Positions 14,813-21,712 of a stretch of 24,859 bases of DNA are shown here, piece after piece. Position numbers and translations under genes: made by a program. The notes under the pieces were generated by a model. That model was not told the origin of the DNA. It worked only from the letters and a program-made list of their open reading frames with translations, and did not search any database. Position 1 is the first letter of the stretch. Each line of letters opens with the position of its first letter. This stretch comes from JAWWBG01 sp033721095 (GTDB lineage: Bacteria > Actinomycetota > Nitriliruptoria > Nitriliruptorales > Nitriliruptoraceae), in assembly GCA_033721095.1 (NCBI GenBank), contig JAWWBG010000010.1, forward strand, positions 1-24,859, in the 5' to 3' direction.

Positions 14813-16036
14813 CTAGTGGTGTCCCGGGGTCCGGCGAAGCGCCGCGAGGCCGGGCAGGTCCTTGCCCTCGAGCAGCTCGAGAGAGGCGCCGCCCCCGGTC
14901 GAGACGTGTGACACCCGATCAGCCAATCCGAACAGGCGCGTCGCCGCCGCGGAATCCCCTCCCCCGACGATCGTCAGGGCCGTGGAGTCCGCCATGGCCT
15001 CGGCGACGCTGCGGGTGCCCGCGGCGAACGCCGGCCATTCGAACACCCCCATGGGTCCGTTCCAGAAGACCGAACCCGCCGACCGGATGCGGTCGGCGTA
15101 CGCCGCGGCCGTGCTCGGCCCCACGTCCAGGCCCATCTGCTCACCCGGCATGTCGTCGACGCCGACGATTGCGGGCTCGGCATTCTCGGAAAAGGACCGG
15201 GCGACGATGACGTCGGTCGGGAGGAGGATCTCGACGCCCCGCTCGCGGGCCCGTCCCACCAGGTCGCGGACAACGTCCACCTGGTCGTCCTCGACCCGGC
15301 TGGTGCCGACGTCGTGGCCCTCGGCGACCAGGAACGTGAAGCACATGGCGCCACCGACGGCGATGGCATCGACGTGTTCGGAGAGCCGCTCGAGCACCAG
15401 CAGCTTGTCGGAGACCTTGGCGCCGCCGAGGACCGCCAGGAACGGACGTGGAGGATCGTCGAGGAGTGCACCCAGCCGGTCCAGTTCGAGCTCGAGCAGC
15501 CGGCCGGCGTACGACGGCAGGTGGCGCGTGACACCGTCCACTGACGCGTGTGCTCGGTGCACGGCCCCGAAGGCGTCCTGGACGAACGCGTCGGCGAGGC
15601 CGGCAAGGCGGCGGGCGAGGTCGGGGTCGTTGGACGTTTCGCCGGCGTCGAAGCGCAGGTTCTCGAGGAGCAGCACGTCGCCGGGCTCGAGGTCACTCGC
15701 CCGCGCAGCACTGCCCTCGCCGGCCACGTCGCCCGCCAGCTCCACGCTGGCGCCGAGCAGCTCCCCCAGTCGTCGGGCGACCGGCGCGAGGGAGAGCGCC
15801 GGCTCGATGCGGCCATCCGGGCGGCCGAGGTGTGAACAGACGACGAGCGGATGTCCCCGATCGCGGAGCTCGCGGATCGTGGGCAACGACGATTGGATGC
15901 GAAGCTCGTCGGTGATCTCCCCGTCAGCCAGGGGCACGTTGAGATCGGCGCGCACGAGCACGACGGCGGAGCCGTCCGGATGCATGGCAGCGAGGTCGTC
16001 GAGCGTGCCGACACCCGACAGGAGGCGGGCGGTCAC
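14813..16036 (-). CDS. pgk: Phosphoglycerate kinase
   Basis: A 407-residue kinase transferring phosphate from 1,3-bisphosphoglycerate to ADP. The N-terminal substrate-binding motif is VLVRADLNVPL, followed by HLGRPDG; the nucleotide-binding C-lobe has LGGAKVSDKL, FWNGPMGVFE and the GGGDSAAA loop. An upstream in-frame ATG at 16078 would overlap gap by 38 bases and add a non-family extension. The GTG at 16036, four bases after the gap stop, gives the expected TLDDL start and normal length. It is the middle gene of gap-pgk-tpiA. Confidence 0.96.
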   Translation of the reverse strand: MTARLLSGVGTLDDLAAMHPDGSAVVLVRADLNVPLADGEITDELRIQSSLPTIRELRDRGHPLVVCSHLGRPDGRIEPALSLAPVARRLGELLGASVELAGDVAGEGSAARASDLEPGDVLLLENLRFDAGETSNDPDLARRLAGLADAFVQDAFGAVHRAHASVDGVTRHLPSYAGRLLELELDRLGALLDDPPRPFLAVLGGAKVSDKLLVLERLSEHVDAIAVGGAMCFTFLVAEGHDVGTSRVEDDQVDVVRDLVGRARERGVEILLPTDVIVARSFSENAEPAIVGVDDMPGEQMGLDVGPSTAAAYADRIRSAGSVFWNGPMGVFEWPAFAAGTRSVAEAMADSTALTIVGGGDSAAATRLFGLADRVSHVSTGGGASLELLEGKDLPGLAALRRTPGHH

Positions 16037-16040
16037 CGCG

Positions 16041-17045
16041 TCAGAGCCGCTCGCCCATGTAGACCACCAGCTCGGCAAGGCGGTTGGAGTACCCCCACTC
16101 GTTGTCGTACCAGCCCAAGGTCTTCACAAGGTTGCCGCTGGCCATCGTCGACAGCCCGTCGATGATGCAGGAGTGCGGGTTCCCGACGATGTCGATGGAG
16201 ACCAGCGGGTCCGTGGAGAACTGCATGATGCCCTTGAGTGGCCCGTCGGCAGCGGCAACGAAGGCGTCGTTGATCTCCTCGGCCGTGACGTCCCGGTCGA
16301 GCACACACACCAGGTCGGTGATGGAGCCGTCCGGGATGGGGACCCGCAGCGCCATGCCGTCCATCCGGCCCTCGAGCTCGGGCATGGCGAGCGACGCGGC
16401 CCGGGCTGCACCGGTGGACGTTGGAATGATCGACACCGCAGCGGCCCGTGCACGCCGCGGGTCCGAGTGGGGTGCGTCGTGGACGCGCTGGTCACCGGTG
16501 TAGGCGTGGATGGTCGTCATCAGGCCCTTGGCGATTCCGAACGATTCGTGGAGGACCTTGGCCATCGGCACGACGGAGTTCGTGGTGCATGACGCGTTGG
16601 AGACGATGTTGTGCGCAGCCGGGTCGTACGTGTCCTCGTTGGCGCCGAGGACGATGGTTGCATCCGGACCCTTCGCGGGTGCCGAGATGATGACCTTCTT
16701 CGCGCCGGCGTCGAGGTGCTTGGCCGCATCCTCCCGCTGGGTGAAGAAGCCGGTCGACTCGACGACGAGATCAACGTCGAGGTCGCCCCACGGGAGGTTG
16801 GCCGGGTCTCGCTCGGAGAGCACCCGGATCGTGGCCCCGTCGACGACGAGCCCGTCACCACTCGCCTCGACGGTGCCGTCGTAGGGGCCGTGGACGCTGT
16901 CGTACCTGAGCAGCAGTGCCAAGGTCTCGTTGTCGGTCAGGTCGTTGAGGGCGACGAACTCGATGTCGAGGCCGCGCTTGTTGGCAGCACGGAGCAGATT
17001 GCGGCCGATGCGACCGAACCCGTTGATGGCGACACGCAGGGCCAT
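16041..17045 (-). CDS. gap: Glyceraldehyde-3-phosphate dehydrogenase, type I
   Basis: A 334-residue phosphorylating GAPDH, the usual length, converting glyceraldehyde 3-phosphate, phosphate and NAD+ to 1,3-bisphosphoglycerate. The Rossmann motif INGFGRIGR is at the N-terminus, and LNDLTD follows the second strand, typical of NAD-using glycolytic enzymes. The catalytic Cys153 sits in SNASCTTN and its partner is His180 in TIHAYTGDQ; the C-terminus has WYDNEWGYSNR. The ATG is preceded by GAGGAA at six bases. A 66-base gap separates it from whiA and carries a possible -10 (TAGCCT), so gap probably starts the gap-pgk-tpiA transcript. Confidence 0.97.
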   Translation of the reverse strand: MALRVAINGFGRIGRNLLRAANKRGLDIEFVALNDLTDNETLALLLRYDSVHGPYDGTVEASGDGLVVDGATIRVLSERDPANLPWGDLDVDLVVESTGFFTQREDAAKHLDAGAKKVIISAPAKGPDATIVLGANEDTYDPAAHNIVSNASCTTNSVVPMAKVLHESFGIAKGLMTTIHAYTGDQRVHDAPHSDPRRARAAAVSIIPTSTGAARAASLAMPELEGRMDGMALRVPIPDGSITDLVCVLDRDVTAEEINDAFVAAADGPLKGIMQFSTDPLVSIDIVGNPHSCIIDGLSTMASGNLVKTLGWYDNEWGYSNRLAELVVYMGERL

Positions 17046-17084
17046 GGACAGTTCCTCAGGAGGACGTTGGCGAGTGGATCGAGG

Positions 17085-17090
17085 AGGCTA
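17085..17090 (-). promoter_or_regulatory. Possible -10 element of gap-pgk-tpiA
   Basis: TAGCCT lies 39 bases upstream of the gap ATG, in the only sizeable gap between whiA and gap. No -35 of standard sequence is visible at 17-18 bases. It resembles the hexamers upstream of secG and the tRNA gene. Confidence 0.25.
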
Positions 17091-17111
17091 GCAACGGCCC
17101 GTGCGCGTCCC

Positions 17112-18038
17112 TCAGGTGGGGGCTGCTCCATCGGTGTCCGCCACCAGCGCCTGCACGCGGGCCAGGCGGCGATGCACGGTGGCCTTGGCGACGGGCGGAT
17201 CGACGAGCGCGCCGATCTCGGCCAACGTGAGATCGGGATTGGCCAGTCGAGCGAGTGCCGTGTCCTGCTCGGGCTCGTCCAGTGAGGACCACAGGTCCGT
17301 GCCAAGCAGCCGTCGGATCGCGTTCACCTGGCTGCTCGCAGCGCCCGTCGCGCGCGCCACGTTGGCACCATCGGCGTTGGCCAGACGCGTGGCTGCCCGG
17401 CGCAGCTCACGACGGAGTCGACCACGGTCGAACTCCAGGAATGCCTGTGTGGCACCAATCTCGACGAGCAGCGCCCCAACCGCCTCGGCCGACTTGAGGA
17501 CGACGCGCCCACGGTCCCGATCGGCGTGGACATGGACCTGCCAGCGTCGAGCCGTGGCCGCAGCCACCGCGGCGACGACGTCGGGTGGGGAGAACGGCAG
17601 CTCGGCGTGCACTGCCGCATCGGGCCTGCTCACCGAGCCACGCACGAGGAGGGCTCCCCGCAGGAACGCCCCCAGTTCATCGCGGGCCCCGTCCAACCAG
17701 CGCGGCGACGCGAGCAGCGCATCGGCGTCCAGCACCTCCCCCGCGTCGGGCACGAGCACCCGGAAGAGCTGGCCCTGCGGCGCCACGAATCTCGTGGCCA
17801 CCTCCGGGGCCCGACCCGTGACCGCCTTGGCAACGCGAAAGGCGCGCCGAGCCACCGCGTGCTCCCTCGTCGTCACCATCAGGTCGAGCGGCCCGTCACC
17901 ACGGCGGTGCAGGATCCCGCCGGCGCGCTGCATCCCCGACAGCTCGGCCACCAGGATCGATCGGCGGGGCGCGTCTGCCAGCGGAAGGGCGGCGATCTCC
18001 CGGCGCACCAGGCCCGTCAGGCCGCCGCTGCGTCCCAT
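17112..18038 (-). CDS. whiA: WhiA-family DNA-binding protein
   Basis: A 308-residue WhiA homologue. In Streptomyces WhiA works with WhiB as a regulator of sporulation septation; elsewhere it affects cell division and chromosome segregation. The N-terminal two thirds is the degenerate LAGLIDADG homing-endonuclease-like fold (LRGALLVRGSVSRPD near residues 125-140). The C-terminal helix-turn-helix includes RLANADGANVARATGAASSQ and the segment LTLAEIGALVDPPVAKATV. The ATG is one base after the yvcK stop, so it belongs to the uvrC-rapZ-yvcK-whiA run, an arrangement also known in mycobacteria and streptomycetes. Nothing shows whether this organism sporulates. Confidence 0.95.
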   Translation of the reverse strand: MGRSGGLTGLVRREIAALPLADAPRRSILVAELSGMQRAGGILHRRGDGPLDLMVTTREHAVARRAFRVAKAVTGRAPEVATRFVAPQGQLFRVLVPDAGEVLDADALLASPRWLDGARDELGAFLRGALLVRGSVSRPDAAVHAELPFSPPDVVAAVAAATARRWQVHVHADRDRGRVVLKSAEAVGALLVEIGATQAFLEFDRGRLRRELRRAATRLANADGANVARATGAASSQVNAIRRLLGTDLWSSLDEPEQDTALARLANPDLTLAEIGALVDPPVAKATVHRRLARVQALVADTDGAAPT

Positions 18039-18039
18039 G

Positions 18040-18939
18040 TCACACCGGGATGGTTGCCACGGCGTCCACGAGCGCAGGAGCCAGGCGCGCCGGGTCGTGC
18101 CCGCCTCCGGGAGCGCGGACGGCTGCCGTGATCACGGGGCAGCCGACGTCGTCCCCGTCGGGCACTGCCAGCCCCCGGGGGTCGTCGTCGGCGAGCAGCA
18201 GGTCGAGGCGGAGGTCGGGAACGTGCCGCCGCAGCGCCGCGACGTGATCCGAGAGCGTCAGGCCCTGGGTCTCGCCCGGCTGTTCCCACAGGTTGCCGAC
18301 GAGGACGACCGGTGCGCGTGACGCCGCCACCGAGGCAGCCAGGTCGGGAACAAGGAGGTTGGGGAGGATGCTCGTGAAGATCGAGCCCGGCCCCAGGACG
18401 ACCAGGTCGGCGTGGGCGACGGCCGCGATTGCGTCGGGCACTGCCGGTGGCGGGTGCGGCAGCAGCTCGACACGACGGATGTCCCGCGACCGTGCGACCG
18501 CGACCTGGCCGATCACGCGGCCGTCCTTCGTGTCGGCCGCCAGCGTCATCGGCTCGGTTGCGCAGGGCAGGACGACGCCGGCGGCATCCACGATCTCGGC
18601 CGCCTCGGCAAGCGCCTGGACGAGGTCCCCATCGGCCGCGGCGAGCAGCCCCAACAAGAGCACGTTCCCGATCGCGTGGCCGTCCAGATCGCCGCCCTCG
18701 AAGCGGCGCTGCAGCAGCGCGACGCGTTCGGGCCGACGCGAGAGGGCCGCCAGCGCCATCCGCAGGTCCCCCGGAGGCAGGACGCCGTACTGCTCACGAA
18801 GCCGCCCCGATGACCCTCCGTCGTCGGCCACCGTGACGATCGCTGTCACGTGTGCTGCGACGTCACGCACGGCTCGCAGCGTGCGCGCCAGGCCGTGGCC
18901 ACCACCGATGGCCACCACGCGGCCGAGGTTGGCGGTCAT
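18040..18939 (-). CDS. yvcK: YvcK/CofD-like gluconeogenesis-factor family protein
   Basis: A 299-residue member of the YvcK (GlmR/CuvA) family, a UDP-sugar-binding protein needed for normal cell shape and for growth on gluconeogenic carbon sources in Bacillus and mycobacteria; it lies in the same superfamily as CofD. The nucleotide-binding start is VVAIGGGHGLARTL, then VTVADDGGSSGRLR and the PPGDLRMALAAL segment; LVVLGPGSIFTSILPNL is a further family motif. The open frame continues far upstream, but the ATG at 18939 overlaps the rapZ stop (ATGA) and gives the family N-terminus. It is placed between rapZ and whiA, the standard order. Confidence 0.95.
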   Translation of the reverse strand: MTANLGRVVAIGGGHGLARTLRAVRDVAAHVTAIVTVADDGGSSGRLREQYGVLPPGDLRMALAALSRRPERVALLQRRFEGGDLDGHAIGNVLLLGLLAAADGDLVQALAEAAEIVDAAGVVLPCATEPMTLAADTKDGRVIGQVAVARSRDIRRVELLPHPPPAVPDAIAAVAHADLVVLGPGSIFTSILPNLLVPDLAASVAASRAPVVLVGNLWEQPGETQGLTLSDHVAALRRHVPDLRLDLLLADDDPRGLAVPDGDDVGCPVITAAVRAPGGGHDPARLAPALVDAVATIPV

Positions 18940-19817
18940 TCCATGCCCAGGTCGCGGTGGAGGACGCGGACCGGGAGCGCAAACTCCCCCTGCAGCCACG
19001 CCGCAAGCTCCTCGGCGAGCGCCACCGAACGGTGCTTGCCGCCGGTGCAGCCGATCGCGATGGTCAGGTAGCGCTTGCCCTCGGCCTGGTAGCCCGGAAT
19101 GGTGCTGGCCAGCAGGGCGTGCACCTGCTCGACGAACGTGCCCGTGGCCTCCTGCCCGAACACGTAGTCGCGGACGGCCTCGTCCCGTCCCGTCAGGCCG
19201 CGCAGGTCGGGGACCCAATGGGGATTGGGCAGGAACCGGACGTCGAAGACCAGGTCGGAATGGTTCGGCAGTCCATGCTTGAACCCGAAGGACAGCACGT
19301 CGACGCGGAGCTCCTTGTCGTGCCCGGAGCCCAGCTCGTTGACCAACCGGTCGCGCAGTTCGTGGACGTTCAGGTCGGACGTGTCGATCACGAGGTCGGC
19401 GAGATCGCGCACCTCCGCGAGCAGTCCACGCTCGCGTTGGATGCCGTCGATGACTCCGCCCTGGCCCGCGGTGGGGTGGGCGCGGCGCGACTCCTCGAAG
19501 CGCTTGACCAAGGTCTCGTCGTCCGCTTCGAGGTAGACGACCTGGGTGTGCGGGTGCGTCTCCCGGAGGTCGGCGATCACGCCGGGCAGCGTGTCGAAGA
19601 ACTGTCCGGTCCGGACGTCGGCGACCACGGCGACGCGGGTGATCCCGGCGTCCGGATCGCTGGCGAGCGCGACGAAGCCGGGAATCATCGACGGCGGGAG
19701 GTTGTCGATCACGAAGGTGTCGAGGTCCTCGAGGACCTTGGAGGCTGTCGTGCGCCCAGCGCCGGACATGCCCGTCAGGACGATGATCTCGAAGGGATCC
19801 TCCGACCCGGTCGTCAC
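18936..19817 (-). CDS. rapZ: RapZ/YvcJ-type nucleotide-binding protein
   Basis: A 293-residue P-loop protein of the RapZ (YvcJ) family. In E. coli RapZ directs the GlmZ small RNA to RNase E and so tunes glucosamine-6-phosphate synthase; in Gram-positives it is a nucleotide-hydrolysing protein of uncertain role. The P-loop is GMSGAGRTT (residues 16-24), with Arg in place of the usual Lys, as commonly seen in actinobacterial members. Later motifs are FVIDNLPP, the VLSFGFKHGLP segment and IGCTGGKHRSVALAE. The frame is open upstream, but the GTG at 19817 overlaps the uvrC stop (GTGA) and matches the family start. Confidence 0.95.
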   Translation of the reverse strand: MTTGSEDPFEIIVLTGMSGAGRTTASKVLEDLDTFVIDNLPPSMIPGFVALASDPDAGITRVAVVADVRTGQFFDTLPGVIADLRETHPHTQVVYLEADDETLVKRFEESRRAHPTAGQGGVIDGIQRERGLLAEVRDLADLVIDTSDLNVHELRDRLVNELGSGHDKELRVDVLSFGFKHGLPNHSDLVFDVRFLPNPHWVPDLRGLTGRDEAVRDYVFGQEATGTFVEQVHALLASTIPGYQAEGKRYLTIAIGCTGGKHRSVALAEELAAWLQGEFALPVRVLHRDLGME

Positions 19818-21712
19818 GTCGCGCCCTCTCCCAGGTGATCCCGGATGGCGGCGGCGAGCGTAGAGGAGATCCCGGGCACGGCTTCGAGGTCGGCCAGTGA
19901 CGCCGCGCGGATGTTCCTGACGGATCCGAAGGTGCGCAGGAGGGCCTTGCGTCGACCAGGGCCGATTCCCGGGATCTGCTCGAGCACGGATCCGCGAACG
20001 GTCCCGGCCCGGTGGTCCCGTTGGTAGGTGATGGCAAACCGGTGGGCCTCGTCGCGAACGCGCTGGACGAGGAACAGGGCCTCGCTCCCCCGCGGCAGGA
20101 CCACGGGTTGGTTCCGGCCGGGTCGCCAGAGCTCCTCGTTGCGCTTGGCGAGCGCGGCGAACTCGGCGTTGGCGACGTCCAGGTCGGCGACGGCATCGAG
20201 GGCTGCCCGCAGCTGGGTCGGGCCGCCGTCGACAAGCACCAGGTCGGGCGGATGAAGGAACTTGCCGTCGCCGTCGGCTTCCTCGAGCTCCCGCGAGCGG
20301 CGCGAAAAGCGCCGACCGACGGCCTCCCGCATTGCCGCGGGATCGTCGTTGCGTTCGGTCGCGATCTTGAAGCGCCGGTACTCCCCCTTGCGTGGCAGGC
20401 CGTCCTCGAAGACCACCATGGAGGCGACAACTCCGGTGCCACCCAGGTGGGAGATGTCGAAGCACTCGATGCGCAGCGGGGCGCGCTCCAGTTCGAGGGC
20501 GTCCTGGAGCTCCTTCAGGGCGGCGGTGCGGGACTCGAAATCGTTGGCGCGTCGCAGCCGCTGGCGTTCGAACGCCTCGCGGGCATTGTCTGTGACCGTC
20601 CGCAGGAACGCGGCGTGGTTGCCACGCTTCGGGACACGAAAGCGGACCGTCGGCGACAGCCGCCCGCGGCCGTGGTGGCGGGTCAGCCGGATGTCGCCCA
20701 GCAGCTCGGACAGGGCGGCCTGCTCGTCCGGCTCGTCGGGCACCAGCACGAGCGGCGGCACGTCATCCTCACGCTCCTCGTAGAGCTGCACGAGGAAGGA
20801 GGTCAACAGCTCGGGGGTCGACAGCTCGTCCACCTTGTCGACGATCCAGCCCTTGCGGCCGACGAGCCTCCCGCGGCGCACGAAGAACGCCTGCACCGCG
20901 GCCTCGAGGTCATCGGAGAAGATCCCGATGGCATCGAAGTCCTCGCCGCGGTCGGCGACGACCTGTTGCTTCTCGAGGACGCGCTGCGCCGCGCGCAGCT
21001 GGTCGCGACGGCGAGCGGCGATCTCGTAGGCCTGCTCGTCGGCGGCGTCCTGCATCTCCTGTTCGAGGCGTTCGAGGACCGGGTCTGTCTCGCCCTCGAG
21101 AAAGCCGATCAGGCCGTCCACGAGCTCACGGTGCTCGGTGACCGTCACCTCGCCGGTGCACGGCGCCGAGCACCGGCCGATGTCGTGGAGCAGGCATGGC
21201 CGGTCGGTGCGGCGGGCACGGTCGAAGACGCCTTGGGAGCACGAGCGGACCGGGAACACCTTCAACAGCAGGTCGAGCGTCTCGCGGAGGGCGTACGCAT
21301 GTGCGTAGGGCCCGAAGCGGCGATCACCGGCCTTGAGCCGGGCACGGCTGACGCGTGCCCTCGGGAACTCGTCGGAGGTCGTGACGACGAGCCACGGATA
21401 CGACTTGTCGTCGCGGTAACGGATGTTGTAGCGGGGCTGATGGCGCTGGATGAGCGTGTACTCGAGGTGCAGCGCCTGGACCTCGTTGTCGACGACGATC
21501 CAGTCGACGCTGCTCGCAGCCTCGAGCATGGCCTTGGTACGCGTCGGGACGAGGTGCCAGGCCGCGAAGTAGTTGGCCAAGCGGTGGCGCAGCGACTTGG
21601 CCTTGCCGACGTACAGGACGCGGCCGTGCTCGTCCTTGAACTGGTAGCACCCCGGGGCCGTCGGAATGGTGCCGGCCGGGGGCCGGAAGGCGAGTGCCGG
21701 ATTGCGGCTCAT
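19814..21712 (-). CDS. uvrC: Excinuclease ABC subunit C
   Basis: A 632-residue UvrC that makes both incisions in nucleotide excision repair once UvrAB has marked the lesion. The N-terminal GIY-YIG nuclease (about residues 15-95) contains GCYQFKDEHGRVLYVGKAKS. A UVR motif near residues 205-240 (AADEQAYEIAARRRDQL) contacts UvrB. The C-terminal RNase H-like nuclease has ECFDISHLGGTGVVASMVVF and LVDGGPTQL. Paired helix-hairpin-helix motifs (IPGIGPGRRKALL and VPGISSTLAAAI) end the protein. The ATG overlaps the uvrA stop (ATGA) and its own stop overlaps rapZ, so synthesis is coupled on both sides. Confidence 0.97.
   Translation of the reverse strand: MSRNPALAFRPPAGTIPTAPGCYQFKDEHGRVLYVGKAKSLRHRLANYFAAWHLVPTRTKAMLEAASSVDWIVVDNEVQALHLEYTLIQRHQPRYNIRYRDDKSYPWLVVTTSDEFPRARVSRARLKAGDRRFGPYAHAYALRETLDLLLKVFPVRSCSQGVFDRARRTDRPCLLHDIGRCSAPCTGEVTVTEHRELVDGLIGFLEGETDPVLERLEQEMQDAADEQAYEIAARRRDQLRAAQRVLEKQQVVADRGEDFDAIGIFSDDLEAAVQAFFVRRGRLVGRKGWIVDKVDELSTPELLTSFLVQLYEEREDDVPPLVLVPDEPDEQAALSELLGDIRLTRHHGRGRLSPTVRFRVPKRGNHAAFLRTVTDNAREAFERQRLRRANDFESRTAALKELQDALELERAPLRIECFDISHLGGTGVVASMVVFEDGLPRKGEYRRFKIATERNDDPAAMREAVGRRFSRRSRELEEADGDGKFLHPPDLVLVDGGPTQLRAALDAVADLDVANAEFAALAKRNEELWRPGRNQPVVLPRGSEALFLVQRVRDEAHRFAITYQRDHRAGTVRGSVLEQIPGIGPGRRKALLRTFGSVRNIRAASLADLEAVPGISSTLAAAIRDHLGEGAT

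Noticed and set aside
18940..20442. Long N-terminal extension of yvcK in the same open frame
   Set aside because: It covers rapZ and part of uvrC in another frame and is Arg-rich without motifs. The ATG at 18939, with the rapZ stop overlap, gives the family start.
19818..20465. Long N-terminal extension of rapZ
   Set aside because: It lies inside uvrC in another frame; the GTG at 19817 with the GTGA overlap and P-loop distance fit the family.
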